A program made the translations under genes and the position numbers. This document shows positions 33,930 to 43,304 of a stretch of DNA of 64,000 bases, in pieces. The stretch comes from JAVVHH01 sp964613945. GTDB lineage: Bacteria > Pseudomonadota > Alphaproteobacteria > Acetobacterales > Acetobacteraceae. Location: assembly GCA_964613945.1 (NCBI GenBank), contig CAZTJC010000014.1, positions 47,692 through 111,691 on the forward strand. The letters run 5' to 3'. A model generated the notes under the pieces. The model was not told where the DNA came from, did no database searches, and saw nothing but the letters and a program-made list of their open reading frames with translations. Each line of letters opens with the position of its first letter. Position 1 is the stretch's first letter.

Positions 33930-35888
33930 ATGGTCAGTCGGGTATCAAGTGGAGTTATGATGCTCGTCAAAATTGCACGTCCCCTGCTGGCGTTACCGAG
34001 GCGATCTAAGCGGGGGATGGCCGCGGCGATCGACTGTGTATTGTGCGCATTGACCGTTTGGATAGCATTTTACCTTCGGCTCGGGCATTTCGTTTCACTG
34101 GCGGGGCGGCCGAGTGTCGCCGTGTTGTTGTCCATCCTGCTTGCTTTGCCAGCCTTTTATGTTGCCGGGCTGTACCGGATGGCGTTTCGATGGGCCGGGA
34201 CCGAAGTCGTCCCGGCAATTGCATTGGCCTGTACGGCCTATGGCCTGTGCTATGTTACCTTGATAACCGCATATGCGTTCGACGACGTTCCGCGTACCGT
34301 CGGCATCATTCAACCCGTGTTGCTTTTCGTTGCGATGTGCGGGGTACGGATTGGTGTTAGCTATGTGCTGGGCGGGTATATGCAGCCCCGATCCGCAGCG
34401 GCCCTGCGCAGCCGGGTGCTGATCTACGGTGCCGGTTCGTCCGGACGCCAGCTCTCGGCTGCAATGAGCACGAGCAGAGAAGCGAGGGTAATCGGCTTTC
34501 TGGATGACGATACGTCGCTTCGAGGAACCCGGATTAACGGATTGCCCGTCTATTCGCCCAGCCGGCTGACGCATCTGATCGAGGATAAAGGCGTCACCGA
34601 CGTTCTGCTGGCGCTCCCTTCGGCATCGCGCAAGCGCCGCAACGAGATCATTAATAATCTGCGCGGCCTGACGATCAGCGTACGCACCTTGCCGGGCCTG
34701 ATGGATCTGGCCCATGGCCGCGTCCAAGCGAGCGATCTGCGGGAACTCACGATCGAAGACTTGCTCAGTCGCGATCCCGTCGGCCCCGAAGAGGGTGTCG
34801 TTCGACGCAAAGTTGCTGGGCGTACGGTCTTGCTGACCGGAGCGGGGGGCTCCATCGGCAGCGAATTGTGTCGTCAGATCATAGCTTTAGGGCCTGAACG
34901 CATCCTGCTGCTCGAGGCCAACGAGTTTGCGCTCTACGCAATTCACCGCAACCTGACTTCGGTGTCCGAGGTAGAGGTCATACCCCTGCTTGGATCGGTA
35001 TTGGACGATTTTCGGATCAGCGAAATCCTGCGCACTTGGAAACCCGAGATGGTGTTCCATGCAGCCGCGTACAAACATGTGCCGTTGGTGGAGCACAATC
35101 CGCTGGAGGGAATTCGCAATAACGTGATCGGGACGCTGCGTGTCGCAGAAGCGGCCCTGCGGATGGGCGTGAAAAACTTCGTGCTCGTCAGCACCGACAA
35201 GGCGGTTCGTCCCACCAACGTCATGGGCGCGACCAAGAGGCTTGCCGAGTTGGTGTTGCAGGGGCTGGCCGCCCAGCAGACCGACACCTGTTTTTCGATG
35301 GTCAGGTTCGGCAACGTACTGGGATCAAGTGGATCCGTCGTTCCGCTGTTTCGCGAACAAATTCGTCAGGGTGGTCCTATCACTTTGACCCATCAAGACG
35401 TTACCCGATATTTCATGACCATCCCCGAAGCGGCGCAGTTGGTGGTGCAGGCGAGCGCGATGGCCGTGGGTGGCGAGGTATTCGTGCTGGACATGGGAGA
35501 ACCCGTCCGCATCTATGACCTTGCGCGCAATATGATAGAACTTTGCGGTCTTACCGTTAAGAATCAAGATCATTCAGATGGCGATATCGAAATCGTCACC
35601 GTCGGGATGCGGCCGGGCGAAAAACTGTACGAAGAATTGCTCATAGGAAACGATCCGCGACCGACAGAGCATCCCCGGATCATGATGGCCAACGAGCATT
35701 ATCTTCCTTGGTCGAAATTACGGCCAGCACTCGATCAAATGGACGCCTTGATCGCCGATGGCGAAGTCGCCTCGGCGCGTGCTCTGTTGCAGGAACTGGT
35801 CATCGAATTCGAACCGGCGAGCGACATCGTCGACTGGGTGACATTGCGAGATGCGTCCGTCGTTCCAGGTGTCAGGGTTTCTGCCTGA
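33930..35888 (+). CDS. WbpM-type membrane nucleotide-sugar 4,6-dehydratase
   Basis: A 652-residue protein. About four membrane helices fill residues 30-150 (IDCVLCALTVWIAFYLRLGH; IQPVLLFVAMCGVRIGVSYV). A first nucleotide-binding fold follows (VLIYGAGSSGRQLSA), then the catalytic SDR domain with TVLLTGAGGSIGSELCRQI, HAAAYKHVPLVEHNPLEGI and STDKAVRPTNVMGATKRLAE. It would make UDP-4-keto-6-deoxy-GlcNAc, feeding the DegT enzyme for diamino sugars. It opens the rightward operon that leads to the export genes. Confidence 0.92.
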   Translation: MVSRVSSGVMMLVKIARPLLALPRRSKRGMAAAIDCVLCALTVWIAFYLRLGHFVSLAGRPSVAVLLSILLALPAFYVAGLYRMAFRWAGTEVVPAIALACTAYGLCYVTLITAYAFDDVPRTVGIIQPVLLFVAMCGVRIGVSYVLGGYMQPRSAAALRSRVLIYGAGSSGRQLSAAMSTSREARVIGFLDDDTSLRGTRINGLPVYSPSRLTHLIEDKGVTDVLLALPSASRKRRNEIINNLRGLTISVRTLPGLMDLAHGRVQASDLRELTIEDLLSRDPVGPEEGVVRRKVAGRTVLLTGAGGSIGSELCRQIIALGPERILLLEANEFALYAIHRNLTSVSEVEVIPLLGSVLDDFRISEILRTWKPEMVFHAAAYKHVPLVEHNPLEGIRNNVIGTLRVAEAALRMGVKNFVLVSTDKAVRPTNVMGATKRLAELVLQGLAAQQTDTCFSMVRFGNVLGSSGSVVPLFREQIRQGGPITLTHQDVTRYFMTIPEAAQLVVQASAMAVGGEVFVLDMGEPVRIYDLARNMIELCGLTVKNQDHSDGDIEIVTVGMRPGEKLYEELLIGNDPRPTEHPRIMMANEHYLPWSKLRPALDQMDALIADGEVASARALLQELVIEFEPASDIVDWVTLRDASVVPGVRVSA

Positions 35889-35967
35889 GGTTGGGCGGCG
35901 ATGTGGCACCTATCCTACGGTTCCCCCCTTGGCCCTTCGAAGCCGATGGCATAGGTCACCTGACATA

Positions 35968-37344
35968 ATGCGCGCACTTTCCCCTCGATCGTTGTTTCGG
36001 CCTAGCCTTGCCTGGGTGTCACTGTGCCTGTTGTTCGCCGTGATGGTGGTGGCCGGGGGAGCTTCTCGCGGTGACGTTGCCGGGCAGGTGGTCGTGCGGG
36101 CAGTGTGCTGGGGATTGTTGGTCGTCGTCATCGTGGCGGGGGCCAGGCCGACCCTCAATGCCGCACGTCCCGTGGCGCTTCTGCTGCTCGCCGCGATCAT
36201 GTTGACGATGCTTCAACTGGTGCCTTTGCCTCCGGCATTGTGGAGTGCGCTGCCAGGCCGCGATATTCTGCTTCAAGCGGCGACGCTCAGCGGTCAGCCC
36301 CAACCTTGGCGTCCCTGGTCAATCGTGCCCGATGCAACGTTCAATGCGCTTCAGTCATTGGTGGTGCCTGCAACGACGCTTCTCCTGTTGTGCAGCATCA
36401 GGCCTGCCGAGCGGGCTTGGCTGCCGGGATTGTTGCTGTGCGCCGTGCTCATCTCGGCGATCTTGGGCGTGCTTCAGCTGACGGGTGCAGGCCTGGGCAA
36501 CCCGCTCATCAATGACACTCCGGGCGTTATCAGCGGATCGTTTGCCAACCGCAATCACTACGCCTTGTTCCTCACCCTCGGCTGCTTGTTAATACCCGGG
36601 TGGGTCTTTTCCAATGGCTGGCGCGCCAGTTGGCGTGTGCCGACAGGATTGGGTTTATTGCTGCTGTTTTCGCTGATGATCTTGGCGACGGGATCACGTG
36701 CCGGCATCGGAACCGGGATTCTGGCCATAGTCGCGGCCGTGGTGCTGGCTTGGCAAGATATCGGCCGTAATCTCCGGCGTGCGCGACCATGGGTGCGCCC
36801 AGCGCTTATCACCGGCATCGTCACGCTGGTACTTGCGTTCGTGGCGATCAGTGTCGCGGCAGATCGTGCGACGTCACTCAGTCGTATATTCGCCGTGGAT
36901 CCCGGACAGGATATGCGCGGCAAAGGCCTGCCCACTGTGCTCGCGATGATAGCGGAGTATTTCCCGATCGGCGCGGGGTTGGGAAGCTTCGATCCGATCT
37001 TCCGGATGCACGAACCCATTGGTTTGCTGAAGCTTACATACTTCAATCACGCGCACAACGATTTTTTGGAAGTCGCCCTTGACACAGGATTGCCTGGTCT
37101 TGTGCTGATGATCGCAGCGTTGGGATGGTGGGGTTGGGCAAGCGCCTGTGTATGGCGCCGTCACGCTGTTCAGTCCCTGATTCCGCGATCGGGATCGGCG
37201 AGCGTGTTGCTGCTCATGCTGGGGAGCATCATCGATTACCCACTGCGTACGCCGATGATGATGGCCATTCTTGTTGTCTCGGCCGTCTGGCTGAGCGGGC
37301 GTTCGTCCGACGTCCATCCCTCAGCTTTACCGGGCGAGCGCTAG
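35968..37344 (+). CDS. O-antigen ligase/polymerase family membrane protein
   Basis: A 458-residue protein with 10-12 membrane helices and the Wzy_C signature: GSFANRNHYALFLTLGCLLI and a periplasmic loop with FNHAHNDFLEVALDTGLPGLV. The HAHND block is shared by WaaL ligases and some EPS polymerases. The ATG at 35968 is used because the longer frame overlaps wbpM. Beside Wza and Wzc genes it may polymerise or attach EPS. The window thus has two polymerase-like genes; which acts on which repeat unit cannot be told. Confidence 0.82.
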   Translation: MRALSPRSLFRPSLAWVSLCLLFAVMVVAGGASRGDVAGQVVVRAVCWGLLVVVIVAGARPTLNAARPVALLLLAAIMLTMLQLVPLPPALWSALPGRDILLQAATLSGQPQPWRPWSIVPDATFNALQSLVVPATTLLLLCSIRPAERAWLPGLLLCAVLISAILGVLQLTGAGLGNPLINDTPGVISGSFANRNHYALFLTLGCLLIPGWVFSNGWRASWRVPTGLGLLLLFSLMILATGSRAGIGTGILAIVAAVVLAWQDIGRNLRRARPWVRPALITGIVTLVLAFVAISVAADRATSLSRIFAVDPGQDMRGKGLPTVLAMIAEYFPIGAGLGSFDPIFRMHEPIGLLKLTYFNHAHNDFLEVALDTGLPGLVLMIAALGWWGWASACVWRRHAVQSLIPRSGSASVLLLMLGSIIDYPLRTPMMMAILVVSAVWLSGRSSDVHPSALPGER

Positions 37345-37392
37345 TGCCTATAGCCGACTGGCTCTCCCTACCGTCCGGACCCTACCAAGCGC

Positions 37393-38103
37393 ATGCGTAA
37401 ATTTTATATCGCCTTCCTTCTTGCGGCTGCGTTGGCGGCATGCGGGGGGAAAGTACCGCTGGAATCGACCGATCGTCTGACTGTGGTCAAGGACAGTGCA
37501 GGATTGCCCGCGCCGGCGCGCCAGGATCTGACCGCAGCCGACCGGCCTTCGTTGATCGGACCTCTGGACACCATCGAAGTCGACGTCTTCGGCATTCCTG
37601 ACCTGGGCCGGGAGGCACAGGTTGATGCGAGTGGCCGCATCTCGATCCCACTGGCTGGTACTATCGATGCTCGTGGCAAGACCTCGGAAGAGCTGGCGCG
37701 GAGCATAGAGACGGCGCTACGCGCCCGGTACGTCCGTAATCCGCAAGTTACGGTCAACATCAAAAGCTCGGTTAGTCAGGTCGTCACTGTCGATGGACAG
37801 GTTGTTGAGCCAGGACTGTATCCCGTGACCAATCAGATGACGCTGATGCGATCGATCGCGTCGGCCAAGGGCTTTTCCGAATTTGCGAAGTCTGACGAGG
37901 TTGTTGTACTAAGAACCGTCGGTGGCCGAAAGATGGCCGGGCTTTACAATGTTGAGGCGATCCGGCGCGGAATCTACGATGATCCACCAGTCTACGCCAA
38001 TGACGTGATTGTTGTGGGTGACTCCCCGCAGCGCAGACTTTTCCGCGATTTTGTTGCACTGAGCCCGATCATCGCGGCTCCGCTTATCGCGATCTTGAAT
38101 TAG
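37393..38103 (+). CDS. Outer-membrane polysaccharide export lipoprotein (Wza family)
   Basis: A 236-residue lipoprotein of the polysaccharide export family. The lipobox LAAALAAC places the lipidated Cys at residue 17. The export domain follows with GPLDTIEVDVFGIPDLGREA, and a SLBB-type domain with VTVDGQVVEPGLYPVTNQMT. It would form the outer-membrane channel together with the Wzc-type partner encoded 11 bases on. A short hydrophobic C-terminus (PIIAAPLIAILN) may insert in the membrane. Confidence 0.9.
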   Translation: MRKFYIAFLLAAALAACGGKVPLESTDRLTVVKDSAGLPAPARQDLTAADRPSLIGPLDTIEVDVFGIPDLGREAQVDASGRISIPLAGTIDARGKTSEELARSIETALRARYVRNPQVTVNIKSSVSQVVTVDGQVVEPGLYPVTNQMTLMRSIASAKGFSEFAKSDEVVVLRTVGGRKMAGLYNVEAIRRGIYDDPPVYANDVIVVGDSPQRRLFRDFVALSPIIAAPLIAILN

Positions 38104-38114
38104 AGCCGGCAGCT

Positions 38115-40337
38115 ATGAACCTGATTTCACCGAATCCTAGGAGCGCTGCTTCTGGCGCGTCTCTTATCGGCAATGGCTTCGTGGGAACGAACCAGGGAGA
38201 AGCCGCAGCAATTCCGTTGATCCGGCAGTATATGCGGATCGCGATCCGCTGGCGGTACGTCATCATCGGCGTGACGATCGGGTGCGTCCTGCTAGGTCTC
38301 GTCATCACCCTGTTGATGACTCCGAAATACTCGGCGGTAACGACGATCGAGATTTCACGCGAGGCGGATAAGGTGACGTCGTATCAAGGCGTCGAGCGCG
38401 AAACGAGCGTTTCGGATCAGGAATTCTATCAGACTCAATACGGACTTCTTCGATCGCGATCGTTGTCCGAACGGGTTGCCGTACAACTCAGGGCGGTGGA
38501 CGATCCCAAGTTCTTCGAACTGTTCGGGGTTCACAGCAATAATCCAGCGTTTCAGCTCACCAATGGGCGTTATCCGATCGCGGGACGTGCTTCGCGGCAG
38601 CGGGTTGCCGGGGAGCTGCTGCTCGATCATCTGGATGTGGCGCCGACCCGTCTGTCGCGTCTCGTCGATATAAAGTTCACCAGTCCCGATCCCGCCTTTT
38701 CCGCCAAGGTTGCCAATCTTTGGGCCGACAGCTTCATTCAGACCAACTTGGAGCGTAAAATTCAGGCTACGTCCTACGGGCGTAACCTGCTTCAACGGCA
38801 GCTGTCGCAGTTCAAGGACCGACTTGATGAATCGCAGCGCCAGCTGGTTGCTTACGCATCGCAGCAGCGGATCATTAACCTGCCGGGACAGTCGGGTAAC
38901 GACGGGCGGACGACATCAGAGCGTCCCCTTGTTGTCGATGACCTTGCGTCGCTGAATACCGCGCTGTCGCAAGCCGTTACCGATCGTATTCAGGCGCAGG
39001 CACGATATGAGGCGGCGGGCCGGTCCGGCGCTTCGACAGAGGCGCTGCGCAATCAGGCGATCAATAACCTCCGCGAGAAGCGCGCCGAGCTTGCAGCCGA
39101 ATATCAACGCCTGATGACACAGTTCGAACCAGGCTATCCTGCCGCACGTGCCATCAAATCGCAGATGGATCAGATCGACCAGTCGATCGTACGCGAAGAA
39201 GGACGTGTTTCGGGCTCGTTCCTCGCCGACTATCGGCAGGCACAAGAGCGTGAGCGTGCATTGCAAGCCAAAGTCGAACAGCTGAAAACCAGCTACCTCG
39301 ACCTGCGTCGCCGAAGCATTCAGTACAACATCTATCAGCAAGAGGTTGATACCAACCGCTCACTGTATGACGGCTTGTTGCAACGGTTCAAGGAGATCGG
39401 TGTCGCCGGCGGAGTCGGCGTTAACAATATTTCGATCGTCGACGCAGCCGATGTGCCACAGCGGCCTTCCAGCCCGCGCCTTGCGATCAATCTGGCGCTC
39501 GCACTGATGGCGGGTCTGGGGCTCGGGGCGTTGGTTGCGTTCGCACTTGAACAGCTTGATGAGGCGATCGCCGATCCGGCAGAAGTCGAGCGGAGGCTGG
39601 GCCTTCCCCTGCTCGGATCGGTGCCCAAGCTCGACAGCGGTACGCCTCGCGAGGCGCTGCTCGATCGCAAGTCGGATATGGTCGACGCTTATCTTGCGGT
39701 GCAGACCAACCTTGGCTTTACGACGGAACATGGTGTGCCGCGATCTTTTGCGGTAACATCGACGCGCCCGGCCGAAGGTAAGTCAACGACGGCGCTTGCT
39801 CTGGCAACGACACTGGCGCGTGCACACAAGAAGGTCATATTGGTCGATGGTGATATGCGCTCACCCTCCGTGCATCATCTGGGGGGGGTCAGTCACGATC
39901 ATGGCCTGAGCAACTTCCTGACTGGGCAGGACGAGATCGCGCCGCTGACGTTCGAAATGTCGGATCTTGGTTTTACGGCGATGTCCGCGGGGCCGATCCC
40001 GCCCAACGCTGCAGAGCTGCTTACCGGCGGAAGGCTGCCGCTTCTCATCGCGCGTTTGCTCGAAACCTATGATCATGTGGTGATCGACTCCCCGCCTGTG
40101 ATGGGGTTGGCAGATGCACCGCTAATCGCGAGCCGGGTTGAGGGTGTCATCTACGCGGTCGAGTCCCAAGGGATCCGTTCCAGCGTGGTGAAGACCGCAT
40201 TGGGCCGGCTTATCAGTGCCAACGCACGTGTGCTCGGTGGCGTGTTGACCAAGTTCGAGGCCCGGAAGGCGCATTACGGCTACGGCTACGGCTACGAATA
40301 CGGCTATGGCTATGGGCGTGAGAAGGCCAAGAGCTAA
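38115..40337 (+). CDS. Wzc-type chain-length regulator and tyrosine autokinase
   Basis: A 740-residue co-polymerase. Two membrane helices (about residues 53-75 and 455-475) bracket a long periplasmic coiled-coil part (Wzz-like, then GNVR-like DTNRSLYDGLLQRFKEIGVA). The cytoplasmic BY-kinase domain has Walker A TRPAEGKSTTALALA, Walker A' VILVDGDMRSP and Walker B VVIDSPPVMGLADAP. The C-terminus is a Tyr cluster YGYGYGYEYGYGYG, the autophosphorylation tail. It sets polymer length and couples with Wza. Its stop overlaps the next start (TAATG). Confidence 0.93.
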   Translation: MNLISPNPRSAASGASLIGNGFVGTNQGEAAAIPLIRQYMRIAIRWRYVIIGVTIGCVLLGLVITLLMTPKYSAVTTIEISREADKVTSYQGVERETSVSDQEFYQTQYGLLRSRSLSERVAVQLRAVDDPKFFELFGVHSNNPAFQLTNGRYPIAGRASRQRVAGELLLDHLDVAPTRLSRLVDIKFTSPDPAFSAKVANLWADSFIQTNLERKIQATSYGRNLLQRQLSQFKDRLDESQRQLVAYASQQRIINLPGQSGNDGRTTSERPLVVDDLASLNTALSQAVTDRIQAQARYEAAGRSGASTEALRNQAINNLREKRAELAAEYQRLMTQFEPGYPAARAIKSQMDQIDQSIVREEGRVSGSFLADYRQAQERERALQAKVEQLKTSYLDLRRRSIQYNIYQQEVDTNRSLYDGLLQRFKEIGVAGGVGVNNISIVDAADVPQRPSSPRLAINLALALMAGLGLGALVAFALEQLDEAIADPAEVERRLGLPLLGSVPKLDSGTPREALLDRKSDMVDAYLAVQTNLGFTTEHGVPRSFAVTSTRPAEGKSTTALALATTLARAHKKVILVDGDMRSPSVHHLGGVSHDHGLSNFLTGQDEIAPLTFEMSDLGFTAMSAGPIPPNAAELLTGGRLPLLIARLLETYDHVVIDSPPVMGLADAPLIASRVEGVIYAVESQGIRSSVVKTALGRLISANARVLGGVLTKFEARKAHYGYGYGYEYGYGYGREKAKS

Positions 40338-41557
40338 TGTCGCGTAGACGGCGTTCTCGTGGTCGATCTGGCGCGGAATGGGGAATCTGCGTCATCTTGG
40401 CGCTGCTCGCGGTCCTATTGGGCTTCTGGAGTGTCTCTTCCACTCTTGCCAGCACGCTGGCCACCAGCGAACCCGCGCGAGCAGCTCAGCTTGCTCCCGG
40501 GAACGGTCGGATCGAAGGTCTGCTGGCGCAACAACTCGTCACTGCAAATGTGACGCCGAGCGGACGTGCGAGAGCAGAGCGCCTGGCTCAAAAGGCTTTG
40601 CGCCACGATGCCACGTCAGTGGAAGCTGTCGTCGCGCTCGGCTTGGGTGCGGAGCTCGCCGAAGATCATGCGAAGGCGCGGCGCCTCTTCGCGTATTCCG
40701 AACGGCTGTCGCGTCGCAATCTGCCTACGCAGCTATGGGCCGTCGAGGATACGGTGGCGCGAGGCGACATCCCGGGTGCCTTGCGCCATTATGACATAGC
40801 GCTGCGTACGTCGAAGGCGGCGCAGGAAGTCATGTTTCCCGTTCTCGTATCGGCGATCGGAGAGGCAAGTATCCGCTCTGCGCTGGTTCGCACACTGGCT
40901 CATAGACCAGGATGGTGGAGTGATTTCGTCGATTACGTGGCCGTAAACGGATCCGATCTGCCAAATAGCGGCCGTTTCTTTCTGGCGCTGCGGAAGGCCG
41001 GGATAGCCGTGCCGGCGGCCGACCAGGCGGCTGTAACGGACGGGTTGCTGAAGCGACAGATGATCTCCGAAGCCTGGGAATTTTACGCTGCTACTCATCC
41101 GGGTGCCGAACGATCCAAGTCGCGCGACCCCGAATTCAGGAACGATGTCGACAGTCCGACGGGGTTCGACTGGAATACGGTAGCGGATGGTGGCATCGAT
41201 GCGACTATTCGACCCGGTGACGGCATGCTCGATTTCTCGGTTCCGGCAAGCATCGGTGGTGCTATCGTCCAACAGGTACAAATGCTCCCGGCCGGTAAGT
41301 ATCTGCTGACCGGACGTAGCGCGGAAATCGATCAGGCTGAGGGCGCCCGGCCATATTGGATGCTAAGCTGCGCCAATGGGCGCGAGCTCGGGCGTTTGGT
41401 ATTGCCAGATTCGGATAAGCAACAAGGCCGCTTCTCGGGGCAATTTACTGTGCCCCAGGATTGTCCGGTGCAAACTCTGGCGTTAATTGCCCGTCCGTCG
41501 GATGCCGTAGGGGGAGGGAATGGCCAAATCCGGCAGGTGTTGCTTCATCCCATGTGA
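40337..41557 (+). CDS. Membrane-anchored accessory protein of the EPS operon, helical-repeat type
   Basis: A 406-residue protein coupled to the kinase gene (TAATG). A basic start (MSRRRRSRGRSG) precedes one membrane helix (WGICVILALLAVLLGFWSVS). The periplasmic part, up to about residue 270, is helical with TPR-like pairs (RAERLAQKALRHDATSVEAV, KARRLFAYSERLSRRN). The last 130 residues are predicted beta-rich (GAIVQQVQMLPAGKYLLTGR). Proteins of this layout occur at the ends of sphingomonad EPS operons. A scaffold role in the export complex is likely but untested. Confidence 0.6.
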   Translation: MSRRRRSRGRSGAEWGICVILALLAVLLGFWSVSSTLASTLATSEPARAAQLAPGNGRIEGLLAQQLVTANVTPSGRARAERLAQKALRHDATSVEAVVALGLGAELAEDHAKARRLFAYSERLSRRNLPTQLWAVEDTVARGDIPGALRHYDIALRTSKAAQEVMFPVLVSAIGEASIRSALVRTLAHRPGWWSDFVDYVAVNGSDLPNSGRFFLALRKAGIAVPAADQAAVTDGLLKRQMISEAWEFYAATHPGAERSKSRDPEFRNDVDSPTGFDWNTVADGGIDATIRPGDGMLDFSVPASIGGAIVQQVQMLPAGKYLLTGRSAEIDQAEGARPYWMLSCANGRELGRLVLPDSDKQQGRFSGQFTVPQDCPVQTLALIARPSDAVGGGNGQIRQVLLHPM

Positions 41558-41615
41558 TCAGATGGCAGAGGCGATCGTCAGGTGATGATCGCGCAATCTT
41601 ATGATCACATCCACC

Positions 41616-42032
41616 CTAACGCGTAGTCGGCTTGCTAAAGCTGGTTTCGGGATATTGATCATCAGCCGGACGCGAAGACGTGCTTCCCCGTCGCGTTGGA
41701 TTCGTTCCGGTTTGTCCCTGTCGCCCCGCAGCGTCCGCCTGTTGATAGGCCCTGCTGGCAGATCCGCTGTCTGCCCTTTGATATGCGGCTACAGGATCAG
41801 AAGATGCGTCGACCCGAAATCGCTCGATCCTGGTCTGCAGGCGACTGTTGACGCGATTGTTGATTCGATTGTTGTAGCGGCGCATGTTTGTCGCAGCCGT
41901 AGGATCGCTCGGAGCGTTCAAACGAGCGCCATAAGCTTCGACCGCATCCTGCGTAGTGCGTGTGGTCTGCGCACCGGCTGCCGAACTGACGAGAGACGTA
42001 AGTGCCAATAGCACCGGGCAAATGATCTTCAT
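41616..42032 (-). CDS. Small secreted protein, unknown function
   Basis: A 138-residue protein with a clear signal peptide (MKIICPVLLALTSLVSSAAGAQ). The mature part is basic, Asn/Arg-rich in the middle (NMRRYNNRINNRVNSRLQTR), then Ser/Gly/Thr-rich and probably disordered. No cysteines remain after processing. It converges with the EPS operon. I do not recognise the family. Confidence 0.6.
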   Translation of the reverse strand: MKIICPVLLALTSLVSSAAGAQTTRTTQDAVEAYGARLNAPSDPTAATNMRRYNNRINNRVNSRLQTRIERFRVDASSDPVAAYQRADSGSASRAYQQADAAGRQGQTGTNPTRRGSTSSRPADDQYPETSFSKPTTR

Positions 42033-42162
42033 GCCCTATGGAATATCACAATCAACCGACGCAGCCAAAGTCCTTGTCCCACTCTGTGCTCGCTTGTGTC
42101 CGATAACCGTGATTCTCGGACACAGGGCTGGTGCTGCAAAACCGATCGTGGCACATAAGGCC

Positions 42163-43188
42163 ATGGCCGCGCTCCTCCCGCTGATCGATCCGGACAATGG
42201 CGCGGACGAAGCTTTCTTGCCGGTCGCAGCGACGGCGGCTCAGCCCACGCTGCCCGCGATCCTCAACGATAAGATCGAGCGGGCCGCCGCCTATGCCAAA
42301 GCGGCGCGATCGAGCGCAACGCGCCGGGTGTATGATTCCGACTGGGCGATCTTCACCGCCTGGTGCGCCGCGCACGGCCTCGCCGCGCTACCGGCCAGCC
42401 CCGACGTCGTCGCCGTCTTTGTGAGCGACCAGGCGACGGCGGGGCTCAACCCGGCGACCATCGCCCGGCGCGTTGCCGCGATCGGCCATCACCACCGGGC
42501 GGGCGGCCACCCCGCGCCGACCGCCATGCCGACCGCGGGTCGGCTGGCCGAGGTGCTCGCCGGCATCCGCGCCGAACATGGCGGAGCGAAGCGGCAGAAG
42601 CGGCCCGCTGACGCCGCAGCACTGCGCAACATGCTCGCCGCGATCGAGGGCGATGATCTCAGGGCGATCCGCGACCGCGCGATCCTGGCGGTCGGCATGG
42701 CCGCGGCGCTCCGCCGGTCGGAGATCGTGGCGCTGGAGGTCGCGCATGTCGGCATCGTGCCGGAAGGGCTGCGGCTGACGATCGCACGGTCGAAGACCGA
42801 TCGGATCGGCCAGGGCGCGGTGATCGCCATTCCGGAAGGCTCGCGGATCCGGCCCAAGGCGCTGTTGCTCGCCTGGATGGCGGCGGCTGGGCATCAGGAG
42901 GGCCCGCTGTTCCGTCGGCTTTCCCGTTCCGATGCGCTGACCCCGGCCGCGATGTCGGACCGTGCGATCGCCCGGCTGGTGCAACAGCATGCCGCGGCGG
43001 CCGGCTATGACCCGACGCAATTCGCCGGACATTCGTTACGCGCCGGCTTTATAACGGAGGGCGCGGCGCAGGGCGCGACGATCTTCAAGCTGCAGGAGGT
43101 CAGCCGGCACAAGTCGGTGCAGGTGCTCTCAGACTATGTGCGCAACGCCGAACTGTTCAAGGATCACGCCGGCGAGCGGTTCCTGTAG
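42163..43188 (+). CDS. Tyrosine recombinase/integrase
   Basis: A 341-residue tyrosine recombinase. The N-terminal SAM-like arm-binding domain covers about 35-135. The catalytic residues are Arg184 or Arg185 (ALRRSEIVALE), Lys211 (RSKTDRIGQG), His290/Arg293 (GHSLRAGF), His316 and nucleophile Tyr325 (LSDYVRNAEL). The ATG at 42163 is preceded by ATAAGG; a longer frame overlaps the secreted protein gene on the other strand. It lies at the junction between the EPS locus and the amyloid operon and could have integrated one of these blocks. Confidence 0.87.
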   Translation: MAALLPLIDPDNGADEAFLPVAATAAQPTLPAILNDKIERAAAYAKAARSSATRRVYDSDWAIFTAWCAAHGLAALPASPDVVAVFVSDQATAGLNPATIARRVAAIGHHHRAGGHPAPTAMPTAGRLAEVLAGIRAEHGGAKRQKRPADAAALRNMLAAIEGDDLRAIRDRAILAVGMAAALRRSEIVALEVAHVGIVPEGLRLTIARSKTDRIGQGAVIAIPEGSRIRPKALLLAWMAAAGHQEGPLFRRLSRSDALTPAAMSDRAIARLVQQHAAAAGYDPTQFAGHSLRAGFITEGAAQGATIFKLQEVSRHKSVQVLSDYVRNAELFKDHAGERFL

Positions 43189-43304
43189 CGTGGGATAACA
43201 AGCTGCCGGGCTTCGCCGTCGAACCGTCGACACGTCTACATCAGGCGATCCCATGCGACCCGCAACACTCGGATGCGCGGCAGGAGCGGCATATTCACCG
43301 CCCC

